Assembly (NCBI GenBank): GCA_029990175.1
Contig: JARKIP010000011.1
Coordinates: 1,798,001-1,862,000, forward strand
Source: Petunia secreta
Lineage: Eukaryota; Streptophyta; Magnoliopsida; Solanales; Solanaceae
Length of the DNA: 64,000 nucleotides
Direction of reading: 5' to 3'
The position numbers and the translations under genes were made by a program. Positions 10,611 through 21,524 of this stretch are shown in pieces. Within the stretch, counting starts at the first letter, position 1; the number at the start of each line of letters is the position of its first letter. The notes beneath the pieces are model-generated. The model was not told where the DNA came from, did no database searches, and worked only from the letters and a program-made list of their open reading frames with translations.

Positions 10611-13189
10611 CTATTCCTTCAGCTCTTGAGGACAGTCATGCCAAGATTGTTCATCCGGAACTGAAAAGATTGTTTTGGCATATGCAAGCAAGTAGGAATC
10701 TACATAATAATATGGCGACGTGAATTCGTAGATTTTCCTCCCAAACTCATCTGGATACGTCACCCTCATAGTTGCCATAGCATGTGGACAAGGTATCTTG
10801 TCCAAATCAAACCGCTTACAAGTACATGTCCTGTTGTGTAGGTCCACCTCATAAGTCATATTTGTTGGACCTCCTCCATTTACTTTGAAAAAATGGGTAT
10901 TCACTCGATGCACCAGAAGCTTGCTGCCTAATAAATTGTTGGCTGATATCACATCTTCAATTAAGGGGACATAAGTGTTCGAACTGTTCACAAATTCCAT
11001 GCACCTCTGAAGAAGCTCTTCAGCATTGTTCTCGTTTATAACATTGAAAAGCACATCAATTGGAAATTCCTTTTGATTCCTGAACATTTAGTTAACGAAC
11101 TCGGCAGTGTTTGTGGTCATCACATTGAACCTACAATATTAACAAATAATAAAGTTGATATGAATCTGAATTTGAAACCTGAACAAAAAAATATGTCACA
11201 AGCAATAACAATGTTGTGAACAGGCAAAAATATCAATATATATGTTTAAACATCCACCAAAATATTTTGAACATCAACCACAATGTTTCAAACATCTACT
11301 AAATTGTCGTGAACACATATTATACATCAACATATATGTTTTAAACATCTATTAAAATGTTTAGAAATGCAGTCACACATACTGAAATATTCGTTTATAT
11401 GTTTAACATCCACCACAATGTTTCAAATATCAACTACAATGTTTCAAACATCTAAATTGTTGTGAACACATATAAACATCAACATATATGTTCCAAACAT
11501 CTATTAAAATGTTTAGAAATGCAGTCATACATTCTGAAACATTCCTTTATATGTTTAAATATTCCCAATAATATTTAAACATCAGACATAAATATTCAAA
11601 CATCAAAATATATGTTTGGTGTAATTCAGGTACCTATTTCCACGGAAGTGTGCTCTGTTCCACTTCTCAACACCAAGATCAATCAGATAGTTGGATACCC
11701 TCAGGTCAATATCTTCAATTTCTTTCAAATGCTTATCGAATTGAGAAACCGTATAGGCCTCCGCTGCAGTAATGTATTTACCAATAACATCTCCACAATG
11801 AAAAGTTGTGCGGAGGTTCTCACCAAGGTGCCTCATGCAATAACCATAATTAGCAAATGGGAAAATCTTAGCGACAGCTTTTTCAATGCTTCTGTGCCTG
11901 TCAGAGATGATGCACAACTCATCATTGTCAGGGATTATTCCGACCAATTGCTCAAAAAAGAATTCATAGGCGGCATCACACTCTTTATTAACTACACAAA
12001 ATGCAACAGGAAAGATGTGATTTTGAGCATTCTGACCAACAGCGGACAACAATACTCCCCCATATCGACCCGTCAAAAAAATGCCATCAACAGCCAACAC
12101 TTTTCTAATAGTTTTAAACCTCCTGATCCACTCACCATAAGAAACAAAAAAGCACAAAACCCTTCCTAGTTCATCAAGATGTAATGTTGTCTTGCTTCCT
12201 TTATTTGACTGCCGAATGATATAGCTGTAGGCACTAAGAATGGCATAGCCATGTTTGGGTGAACCCCTTGCCAAACACTTTGCAATGTTACTGCCCTTGA
12301 GACACTTCCAATAGCTTATCTCGCAACCCAACTCTGCTAGAACTGTATCCTTGATGTCTTTGGTAGATGGTGCTTTTCCATCATGAAACCTATTCTTCAT
12401 GTACTCTCCAACAATATTGTATGTGGCGTGTGGATGATGGCTTTTAGCATGCTCAGAACCACAAGTGTGCTCGCTGTTGTAGACTTTGATATAAAACATG
12501 TCACAGCTCTTGTACTTCATGGCTCGAATCCACCAGCGGCAATTCTTGTCCACGCATCTAGCACAAAATACATTTTTCTTATTCTTCACATACTGAAAAT
12601 AGAAAGGCACTCCCACTGCGGTAAGCTTCAACAGCACAACCAACTCGCGCTTGTTCGTGAATGTTTGGCCTCTGTAGAAACTAGTGTCATCCGGCCGAAT
12701 GTGGCTGCCTTGTGATGGTATTGAATTAGGAAACTGTACCTCATTTTCTTCTTGCATTTCTGCTACTTCTTCATCTTCTTCCTTCTCAGACACATGCATA
12801 TTTAATGAAGCCTCATGTCACCCAACCCATGATTTGGCATATTTTGTTCATTAGAATTTTTCAGTCCGAGGAACCACATATACCCGTAGAGTGGGCCTAG
12901 CACCAGATGCATCAACATCAACCATAAAAAGAGAGACATCAATGTCATTCCTAATGTGAGAGGGTGCAGTCTTTTGGTTTGCGATGCTCAACAAGTACGT
13001 AATAGAAAGATCCCTTGGATCATCAAGAATTCCCCAACTTTGAGTGATTTTTTCAACCAACTCATTATAAGTAAGCTCCTTACTTACAAGCGTAGGTCTA
13101 CTCTCTTTCACAACGGGAACCCAAACACAACTTTTAGCTTTTTCCACCCATTCGCCTTGATAATAACCTACCAATAATACGGGCTCCAT
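10611..13189 (-). pseudogene. MURA-type MULE transposase, two main exons plus N-terminal ORF, damaged
   Basis: Read on the minus strand. An N-terminal part (13189-12851, 112 aa) is followed by a frame break, then a 398-aa ORF (12799-11603). That ORF has a MuDR-type DNA-binding zinc region (CARCVDKNCRWWIRA and SEHTCGSEHAKSHH) and the MULE catalytic domain with VDGIFLTGRYGG (first Asp), IISDRHRSIEKA (second Asp), YCMRHLGEN (the C-x2-H pair) and a Glu candidate in the following helix. The intron (11131-11633) has GT-AG ends and joins to MTTN in phase. The last exon (to 10611) has a SWIM zinc finger, CTCKRFDLDKIPCPHA. An in-frame TAA (11088-11090) and the break near 12800-12850 disable it. Its normal job is to bind the element ends, cut and insert. 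Confidence 0.8.
11131..11633 (-). repeat. Intron of the MULE transposase with palindrome block 10
   Basis: Donor GTACCTG and acceptor TTGTAG on the minus strand. Positions 11236-11620 are filled with variants (ATGTTTAAACATCC, ATGTTTCAAACATC, AATGTTTAGAAATG). It is the most degenerate block, and part of it (about 11290-11390 against 11425-11530) is repeated as a longer unit of about 133 bases. Confidence 0.65.
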
Positions 13190-13299
13190 TATTTGTCCTA
13201 AAATACAAAGAGGGTCTACATTAGGTCCTTATAGCATAAATTCCATAATACAGTTGTTTATAGAAGCCATATTCACAAAAAATTTCAGTACTACTTCAA

Positions 13300-13830
13300 A
13301 CATTATGTAAAAAATTTATAGTGTTTACAGATCGATACAAATGTTTAAACATTTGGAATCATGTTTAAACATCCTGAGTGATGTGTAAATATCATTCAGT
13401 ATTGTTAAACATCGACACAAATGTTTATACATATATTTATGTATGTTTAAACATTTGTGATGATGTTTAAACATCATGCATGATGTTTAAATATTAGTCA
13501 GGATTACTAAACATCATTGAGGATGTTTAAACATTTGGTTTAAACATAAATGCAAATGTTTAAACATTTAGAGTGATGTTTAAACATCATCAATGATGTA
13601 TAGATATCGTTCAGGACTATTAAACATCATTGAGGATGTTGGAATGATGTTTAAACATCCTCAATGATGTTTAGATATCGTTCAGGACTACTAAACATCA
13701 TCCCAAACGTTTAAACATAAGTCCAAATGTTTGATAGTTTAAACATACACTCAGCAGCCACATATGTTTAAACATATGATAAGATGTGCACAAAAACATC
13801 AACGTCGACGGATGTTTGACCAGAAACCAA
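13300..13830. repeat. Palindrome block 11, upstream of the transposase gene
   Basis: The densest block, with about a dozen exact GTTTAAAC cores in 500 bases. It includes a local direct repeat (about 13575-13640 and 13635-13705) built from GATGTTTAAACATC, a GATATCGTTCAGGAC spacer and TAAACATCA. It occupies the promoter side of the minus-strand transposase. Confidence 0.8.
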
Positions 13831-14318
13831 ACCTAGTTCATGCAATTTTTCAATCCGGTAGCTTGGGGCTTCAAATCAAATTTCTCAACTATAAAGTTTA
13901 AGAACACTTACTAGATAGCCGATGTGGCTGAAATCCATGAGGAATAGCTGAGATTATTGATAGAAATAGCTGAGCAAATTTTGAAAATTTCCAAATTTAT
14001 TTAGAATAAATCTGTTGCAAAAATACAATATACTTGAAAATGGTGGTTGAATCTACTTGGAGAGCTGATAGTGAACCAAAAAAGTAAAGAATCCGGCCGA
14101 AAAGTGTAAACTTAAAAACTTGGGGCTTTACCTTTGGGATCATGTACATATTGTTTTGGCGGCATTGGTGGACAACAAGTGCTTGTATAAACTCAACTTA
14201 TTGGTCCTTTTGACCTATCGTGAGCTTGTTCTCTCATTATGAGCACCTCCCCCAGAAACAAAAAAGAAATCGACAAATTAAAGATATGGAAGTCCCTCTC
14301 CCAAGTGTACGTAGTTAC
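13831..14318. other. Right margin of the MULE and flank up to the LTR element
   Basis: No gene seen. The palindromes stop at about 13830. The MULE end probably lies between here and about 14120, but no inverted repeat or target duplication could be matched. Positions 14314-14318 (GTTAC) are the left target duplication of the next element. Confidence 0.5.
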
Positions 14319-15461
14319 TGTATTTCCTAAAAATGTATCAGGTTTTACAATTAAATTTATATTTAGTTGAGTCTAAGGCGACCGTTTTATATCTCAATTC
14401 GATCGATTGATAAGCAATTTATGTTGACAAGCAGTCGATTTTTATAACCTTAATTCGAAGACAGTACGAGTGTCGATTTCAAAGATGCTAATACGATGTC
14501 AAGTTCGAATAAACAATTCGAAGGCAAGTATAAACAGATAAATCAAAGCGAATGACGAACTAGCAATTCACGATGAGATGATTTCTATCAAATTTCTTAT
14601 CGAGGACAAATTACGAGTTTGATTCCGTTCAAGGCTGAATGCTTAGTTTTAATCAGATTCGATGGCAGAGTTAGATACGATGACGAATAAATACGATCGA
14701 TAGAAATATACTCAATCCAGATAATACGATCGCAAGGCAATACTAGCAATTTACTTGATACGATCAATACTAACAAGCAAATTGATCGATAAATTATCTT
14801 GTGCAATTAGAATAACGACAATAAATTAACGAGGTCGAATGCAGTGAATCAAAGTACTGAATAACGTAAATAGAAAGCAGACAACAAAACAAGCAACGAT
14901 TTAATGAGCATATAAATAAATAAATAAAGCGATAAAAGCTTATTGTATTAAAGAATCGGAGGATGATGCTTCAATGAAAGAGATGGATCTTCTTCCACGT
15001 TTAAACCAAGCCACGACTGAAATCTAAATACAATGATTGTTTTGAATAACAATAAATTGATGTTGATATGGTGAGAAAATAAAAATGGTGTAGTGAGGAG
15101 AAAATGTATATCTTGGAGAATGAGAGTAATTTTGTTCTGATGAACATGCCTCCAAGTGAAGGAGGAAGGCCCTATTTATAGGCTGAAATGGTGAGAGTTC
15201 CCAACCCTAGGAGAACTCTTTCCTTCCCACATCTCTTTTTCAGCAGCTACCCACATCCCACAAAAATCGCTGGATCCGTTCCGATAAAAGTGAGATAAGG
15301 CCAATTGAGATTATCTGCTAGAACGGGCGTCTTCGTAATCTTCCGATCACGTCATCAAATCGAAACCACATCAACCAACATGTGCCTCTGGAAATTGCCA
15401 ATGACTATTCAACACAATCGAACACGTCACCCTTGTGATCGAACGGAAATCGACCAATACA
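14319..15461 (-). repeat. 3' LTR of Tat element 1 (1143 bp)
   Basis: Begins TGTATTTCC and ends GACCAATACA on the plus strand; in element orientation it reads TGTATTGG...AAATACA. The preceding polypurine tract is AAGTGGGGGGACTATC on the minus strand (15462-15477). It differs from the other LTR by scattered substitutions and a shorter AAAT repeat. Confidence 0.95.
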
Positions 15462-15852
15462 GATAGTCCCCCCACTTGCTAAGTCCTGTGATCGTAAAAC
15501 TTGGCAAGTGGCCTGAAATTTTAAGCAGGAAAACACGTGGAGCGTCCGTGTCCCTTCATTTTGAAATGTCAAACTATCATTTCAGTCGCCGCACGTGTCA
15601 GAGATCGTGCGGGTGGCCGTTTTCGTCGGTTCCTCAGGTCATGATTACTTCCTCGCTATAAATATCAGTTTCAAATTGTTTTACAAGACTTTACACCTTC
15701 CAAACTCTTGAAATTCATTGAAATTTTCCTGAAGTTCTTCAAAATTCCTCCATAATTCTCTAAGCAAATCTTCAATCCTTCGCTTGTTTTTATCAGCTCT
15801 TACTTCGAATCTTCAAGTTTAACTGCCTCAATTTATTTGATCTTGTTGAAAA
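15462..15852. other. Polypurine tract and leader of the antisense gene
   Basis: Carries the polypurine tract for plus-strand DNA priming next to the LTR. On the plus strand, an AT-rich leader with TATAAATA at about 15656 lies before the ATG of the antisense gene at 15853, a plausible promoter. Confidence 0.55.
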
Positions 15853-18517
15853 ATGTCTTCTAAAGATATAGCCGATGCCGGAATTACTCCCTCTGTCGCC
15901 GTTGCCGCCACGGCACCACCCAACCTGTTGCTGGTCTTTCAACAGATAAGAAGGGAAAAAATAGGGAGAGGAAGCCCAAAGACTTTGGTCCAGAAAAGAT
16001 TTACACTGATATTCTCCCGAAGAAATTCACCTATGACGATGATTGCAAGGTCAGTACTCAAAACGACGTTCAACTGTCTAAAAAGAAGAATATTCCTGTA
16101 GACTCAGTTTTTTGCGCTGTCACTGAGGAATCGATACCACGAATCAGGGAGGATTGTGGTTGGAAAGATGGTGAGATCGATGTGGTATGCCCCCCGAGGA
16201 GATTGACTCTGACCACTTTTTATGGCGGTCATTCCGCCGTTTTGACATATCCATTTACGATAGGGTTTACTTTGCCGGTCGACCCAATAATCGAGGAATT
16301 TTACCGGTTGTATAAGGTTTGTTTGGCGCAGATTTCCCCGATGGTGTGTCGTTTGGTCGCCATGTACCGGTGGATTAGCAAGAAGGTGGGAGTGGAGGTC
16401 ACACTTAGGCACATTCTTCACCTATATTCTCCCAGAGTTTATAAAGCTGGCATCATTACCGTGCAAAAGTGAGGTAGCCGAGCCCTAATTTCCGACAACA
16501 ACGATGATCTCAGGGCGTAGGATCAACGTTTCGTTTATATCCCGACAGAGCAACTCGTGGCTCCGGGGGCTGAACGTCTCCCACTTGGCTGGAATCGCAT
16601 ACATAAGTTTTTGATTTTACTTGGTATTGTATTTTTCCATGTCTTACTCTTGTGCATGCGTGTAGCCAGCAGCGTTATGTTCGAGCTAGTTCCTAACATC
16701 GTTGATTGGTTGAAGAAAGTTTTGAAGGAGACAACCAACGACCAGAGGGCCTGGAAACCGATCGCGGCCCTTTTGAAAGTGAAGGCAAAGAACCATGGTA
16801 AGCTTAGTTTCGCCTTCAGCTGAAATGCATTTTTTGTTTAATTTTAACGGATTACCCTCAACAGGCATCACTGGTGCTGGCCCTGGGCCGATTGAAGACT
16901 TGGTCGGCGAGGAAGAGGTCGAGGAGGTTGAGGGGGAAAAGGTGAGTGAAACTCCCCCGAAGAAGAAGAAGAAGACCTCTTACCAAGACCTTAGGGCAAA
17001 GTACCTCGTTAAGAGTGCTTCGCAAGGAGCTGGCTCATCGGCTGAGCCTAAGCCGATCGAGCAGGTCGTAAAAGGGGCTGTCTCAGCAGTTGAGGCAGCG
17101 AAAGCCATCGAGGAGGGCAATCTCTCTCGAATTCCCTCTGAGGAAGAGGGTGAAGAATCTGGGTCTGAGTTGCCGTTGGAGCGGCCGAAAAGGCCAAGGA
17201 AGGAAAAGATGCTTGAAACGGCTGAGCAACTCAAAGCGGCTGTGGGATACGACCGAGTTCAAGCAGCCGACTTTGGTGGTGATAGGCAGCCAGCTCTTTC
17301 TCCGATCGCGGAGGATTTGATCGATGTAACTTCTGGCTCTGGGGGAAAAGAGACTGACATCGTTCCAACCCATGAGATGTTTAATGTTGGGGACGTCGAT
17401 GGTGCTCCTTCCGACGATGTGGGGAAAGGGATCCCAAGAAAGGTAAGCTTCCTCTCAACCGTTCCATGGCAACGACAAAGTCAAAGCATACAGAGAGCTC
17501 AGGCTCATCATTCTACGCGTCGGACCATGAAGAGCCCATCGTTCGTTTTCCTCAATTTGAGGAGGCCACTGCCTTTGCTGCTTATAAGAGGGCCAAGGCT
17601 GCAGGGGAAGCCAATACCCGATTGTTGACTGTTAGCATCCCCGGGGAAGTAGATCTGCTTAGATGCCCAAAGCATCTTGCTAACTACTTTTTCGATGTGA
17701 TGGGACCGATGGAAAAAGCTCGGTTAAATTGCTACAGCGATGTAAGCTTGTCTTCTCAGATTGCTTTTAGCGCTTTTCGGGTAACTAACTTTCTCTCTTG
17801 ATTTCTACTACTTGAATCCCTTTGTTTTCTCTTTCTTACGGGATTTTCTTGTTTTATCTTCAGAACACCATCATGGCCATCGAATCAGCTGATCAAATTC
17901 GGCAGCTTGAAGCCGAGATAGCTCATTTGAACGAGAGAGTTGCCTTTCTTGCCTCCGCTGGTGATGGATGGCACAACAACTTGAATATTTTGAAAGTGAA
18001 ATATTCTGAACTTGAGGCCGAATCGGCTAAAAAGGCCACCGCTCATGCTCTTCGATAATCGGAATTGGAGTCTCAAGTTCAGGCTTTGAACGATCAGCTT
18101 GGTCGGCTTGAAAATAGCATGGGTGACAAATGTGTCAAACTGGAAGCTGAACTGAAGGCCAAAGAGTCAAAATTCGTTCGTTTAAACGAGGAACTTCATA
18201 CTCTTAAGGGTGTTAACGACGATCTGGCTGCTCAGAATAACGCTTTGTCGGAGAGGAACTTGCTTCTTCAAAAGGAGTTGGCTACTCAAAGGCACTCAAT
18301 GGAGAATGATTTCGAAGGAAGAAGGGAGCTCATTTTAGTAGAGTCGAGGCGAGACTTGTTGCGGGAAATGTCTGAGCATCAAGTTGATGTAGCCAAGGAG
18401 CTCGAAGAAGCTGTCCAGGTTGTGAGGATGACTCGTGAGGCACTTGGCCTTTCTCCAGATTCTTCTGATGAAGGATCCGATGGAGATGAATTAACTTTTC
18501 AAGCTTTTGTTTTTTGA
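15853..18517 (+). pseudogene. Antisense additional ORF (aORF) of Tat element 1, 'putative gypsy-type transposon' domain, multi-exon and decayed
   Basis: This is transcribed opposite to gag-pol. It starts MSSKDIADAG; a frameshift near 15920 leads into the main domain (16000-16600), which has TYPFTIGFTLPVDP and RHILHLYSPRVYKAG, the pattern of the plant 'putative gypsy type transposon' family. Introns are likely at about 16605-16672, 16799-16865 and 17784-17864. The middle (16866-17440) is acidic and Lys-rich, and the last exon (17865-18517) is a long coiled coil ending QAFVF. Premature stops: TGA 16470-16472 (CGA to TGA), TAG near 16518 (TGG to TAG) and TAA 18056-18058. Such antisense ORFs are known in Tat/Retand elements; their function is not established. 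Confidence 0.7.
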
Positions 18518-19646
18518 TCAACTATGGTGAGGTCGTTCGACCGTTTGTGTAAATATCCTTAGTTATGATGAGGTCGTTTGACCATTATGTGGACACTTTT
18601 AATGAATGAACTTTTTCATTTCTCTTATTGCTGTATTGCTTTCCGAAGATGATTCAATTTATTCGTTCAAAAGTTTTGATGTTTTAGCGATAGCTGTCGG
18701 AAGAATTATGATTGGGGCCCAATGCCTTTTAGTGCGTAGTGAAGAATGATGTCTTACTTTCACGTAATGCACTCTTCGAACATTTTTATAAGTTCGGAAT
18801 GAAAAATTATTTAACACTTGATGGAAAATTTGGAATTGTAAAATTCGCTAACGTTTGAACCGATCACACGAGTAGAACAAATGTGAAAAGTCGAAAATAT
18901 AACCAAGTGTTGCATATTATTGAGGTGAGCCGCTAATGGGCGTTTCAATACATTTTTGGATCGTATGATTCGCTCGATTACATGATTCGGCCGGTTGAAG
19001 GCACATAACTTTTTGATCGCTAACGGATTGTATACATATGACATGACTCATCTAACCTCCAACAAAGATTAGTCTCTAGCTCGAACAAGTCCCCAGTCCG
19101 AGTGAGCGTATTGAACGAGATCCCAGTTCGAGTGAACGTTTGGAACTTCTGTCGAATTTTGAGCAAGTCCCCAGTTCGAGTGAACGTTTGGAACTTTTGT
19201 CGAATTTTGAGCGAGTTCCCAGTATTGTCTTCAATCAATCTCGCTTCTCCTTTCGATGGGAAGTCCCCGGCTTTTGGGCAGTCCCCAGTATCTGCCAATG
19301 ACCATCATGCTAAACTCCATCCCCCCAGTGTTTGGGTGTGAAGGATGAGCAGCCGAACACTGGTCCTCGATTTCGATACCTGAAACGGAGTCATTGGAAG
19401 ACAAAAACTGAGAAACCCGTTATAGATGAAGACCACGTTAGAATGTTCGTCAGACTTATCGACCCCGATCGGAGCGGCTTTGAGCTCAGGTGTTCGTGGG
19501 TGATGTTTGTCGTCATTCGATTCCAACTATGCCTATCTTCTAAAAGTGTTAGTATCAAATAATCGATTGAACAACTTCTTCCGATGGAGAAAGAATGAAA
19601 ATTTCAAAGGAAAGTAAAAGGTGAGGATTGCTGATACCGTAGAACC
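18518..19646. other. Non-coding region between the aORF and pol of Tat element 1
   Basis: No gene. Holds the converging 3' ends of the plus-strand aORF and minus-strand pol, plus a short tandem repeat at 19080-19222. AATGAATGAA near 18600 may be part of the aORF polyadenylation region. Confidence 0.5.
19080..19222. repeat. Short tandem repeat, unit of about 58 bp
   Basis: CCCAGTTCGAGTGAACGTTT followed by GGAACTTNTGTCGAATTTTG occurs twice in tandem, with a diverged partial third copy at the left. It lies between the two converging genes of the element. Confidence 0.8.
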
Positions 19647-20888
19647 TCAAAAGTAGTATTTCTTCAACTGTGTGATATTCCAATTGAAGTCGACTTGCTT
19701 GGAGTCCATTGTTTCGAGTTGGTATGAACCTTTTCCGATTATTGCCTTGACCCGATAGGGTCTTTCCCAATTTGTTCCTAATTTACCTTTGTTGGGCTCA
19801 TCCTTCTTTGGTCTTTTGATCTTCAGCACATAGTCACCTACATTAAAAGATCGATACCTGATTTTTTTGTTGAGGTAATTTTCTGCCCTTTGTTTCTGTG
19901 CTTGTATTCGAACAAATGCCATGTCCCTTTTTGCCTCGACCAAGTTTAGATCTATCAGCATAGCCTCTTTGTTTTCTTCTTCGGTGGAGTGGGCAAACCG
20001 GAGACTGGGTTCTCCCACTTCCACCGGTATCAGTGCTTCTGTTCCGTAGACAAGTGAGAACGGTGTCTCTCCGGTGCTGTGTTTCACCGTCATCCGATGA
20101 GCCCACAGCGCTCCGGGGAGTTTGTTCGGCCAATTGCCCTTTGAATCATCCATCCTTTTCCTCAAGTACTCGATTATTGTTTTGTTGGAAGACTCAGCCT
20201 GTCCATTTGCACTGGGGTGATAAGGTGTTGAGGCAATTCGCTTGATCCCCCATTTTTTGAAGAAGGCAGTGATCCGTCTTCCTACGAACTGTTTACCATT
20301 GTCGCATGTGATCTCTTTCAGGATCCAAAAATGACAGATAATATTTTGATGAATAAATTTGATGACTTCGTGTTCACGAATTTTAGCCAAAGCAATAGCT
20401 TCTACCCATTTAGAAAAATAATCCGTAAGAATTAAGATAAACTTTACCCCACGGGGCGCTGTTGGAAGCGGCCCGACCAAATCCATTCCCCACTTCATGA
20501 ATGGCCACGGCGATGTGACCGAATGAAGTGGCTCTGCTTGTTGATGTATGAGGTTGCCAAATCGTTGACACTTGTCACATTTGCGGACGAACTCTTTGGC
20601 ATCATCTGCCATCGTTGGCCAATAGTATCCAGCTCTTAGGATCTTTCGAACCAATGACTTGCTGCCGGAGTGATTGCCGCACTCGCCTTCGTGAACCTCT
20701 TTCAACACATAGATCGTTCCATCTGGTCCCACACACTTCGCTAAAGGGCCACTGAACATTCGTCTGTAGAGCTGGTTTTCTAAGAGACAATATCTTGCCG
20801 TTTTAGCTTTAAGCGATCGGGCAGACTTTTTGTCACTGGGAAGAGTGCCTGCCTGCAAATAAGATAAATATTTTTTCTCCAATCCCAA
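19647..20888 (-). CDS. Integrase of Tat element 1 (413 aa, open frame)
   Basis: The best-preserved domain of the element. From the N-terminus it has an HHCC zinc domain (GNHSGSKSL and CDKCQRFGN, about residues 72-112), then the catalytic DDE core with WGMDLVGPLP (Asp), ITCDNGKQF (Asp) and SANGQAESSNKTI (Glu). A C-terminal part ends TQLKKYYF and includes the basic GDYVLKIKRPKKDEPNKG region. It inserts the cDNA into the genome and makes the 5-bp target duplication, which is GTTAC here. It is the end of the pol polyprotein, so the listed Met is not a real start; protein would come from cleavage of pol. Confidence 0.9.
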   Translation of the reverse strand: MGLEKKYLSYLQAGTLPSDKKSARSLKAKTARYCLLENQLYRRMFSGPLAKCVGPDGTIYVLKEVHEGECGNHSGSKSLVRKILRAGYYWPTMADDAKEFVRKCDKCQRFGNLIHQQAEPLHSVTSPWPFMKWGMDLVGPLPTAPRGVKFILILTDYFSKWVEAIALAKIREHEVIKFIHQNIICHFWILKEITCDNGKQFVGRRITAFFKKWGIKRIASTPYHPSANGQAESSNKTIIEYLRKRMDDSKGNWPNKLPGALWAHRMTVKHSTGETPFSLVYGTEALIPVEVGEPSLRFAHSTEEENKEAMLIDLNLVEAKRDMAFVRIQAQKQRAENYLNKKIRYRSFNVGDYVLKIKRPKKDEPNKGKLGTNWERPYRVKAIIGKGSYQLETMDSKQVDFNWNITQLKKYYF

Positions 20889-21524
20889 GTATGATTAACG
20901 TTGTTTACCTCTTTGATGCACCGACAGAGTGGAGATTCGAACAGATGAACCATTGTTTCATCGATTTTCCCATCGATGACTGCTGCAGAACCTAGGTTGG
21001 CTAAGGCGTCTGCTTCGATGTTGTCCTCCCTCGGTATCTGAGCTATTTTCCATTCCTGTAAAGATGTAAGAAGATTTTGTACTTTCTCGAGCAACTGATG
21101 CATCCTCGGATCTCGAACACAAAAATCGCCTTGGATTTGATTTACCACCAGCTGAGAATCGCTTTTGATGTCTAGTCGTTCGACCTTCAAAGTCTTTGCG
21201 ATCTTTAAACCTGCAGCGAGGGCCTCATATTCGGCCTCGTTGTTAGTTTTTGCATGTAATTTGATCGTATACCTGAGTTTCTTGCGCGGTAGGTGCTATT
21301 AACAAGATTTCGAGGCCAGTCCCTTTCACATTCGAAGCTCCATCGGTATACATTATCCAGACTCCGGGATCTAGATCTCTCATCATCAATTCTTCATTTT
21401 TTGCTTCGGGGAAGATGTTAGCGCTAAAGTCTGCTACAAAATCAACTAAAACTTGAGATTTTATGGCGGTACGAGGCTGATAAGTGATGTCGTACTCACT
21501 CAGCTCGACCGCCCATTTCATTAA
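20780..21524 (-). pseudogene. Second RNase H (archaeal-type, aRNH) of Tat element 1
   Basis: The two reading pieces (21521-21243 and 21190-20780) form one domain: WIMYTDGASNVKGTG (first Asp), the SDSQLVVNQIQG segment (Asp), and REDNIEADALANLGS (Asp). An extra, archaeal-like RNase H after the ordinary one is a mark of the Tat clade. A frame change lies between the pieces near 21190-21245, and a TAA separates it from the reverse-transcriptase ORF at about 21522-21524. Role: degrading the RNA strand of RNA/DNA hybrids, as a partner of the first RNase H. Confidence 0.8.

Larger units (their letters stand above)
1900..14120. mobile_element. Mutator-like element (Kaonashi/VANDAL-like MULE) with DUF1985/Ulp1 gene and palindrome arrays
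   Basis: The unit is defined by a MURA-type transposase gene (minus, 10611-13189), a DUF1985 plus Ulp1-like peptidase gene (plus, 2308-6031), two short minus-strand ORFs, and a shared palindromic motif that runs through all non-coding parts from about 1960 to 13830. I counted roughly 45 exact GTTTAAAC octamers in this span and two in the other 50 kb. MULEs carrying Ulp1-like genes are known in plants (Kaonashi in grasses and melon, VANDAL in Arabidopsis), and many lack clear terminal inverted repeats. None was found here, so both ends are approximate. All the multi-exon genes are damaged, so the copy is probably not autonomous. Confidence 0.75.

Noticed and set aside
1962..13830. CRISPR-like regular repeats
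   Set aside because: The palindromic units vary in sequence and spacing, spacers are not unique 30-mers, and the genome is plant nuclear DNA.
1962..13830. Ordinary satellite or centromeric array
   Set aside because: Copies are dispersed around genes of one transposon, are absent from its exons, and lack a constant unit length except in short stretches.
1400..14318. Terminal inverted repeats for the MULE
   Set aside because: I compared both margins by eye and found no convincing match; many VANDAL-like elements lack them.
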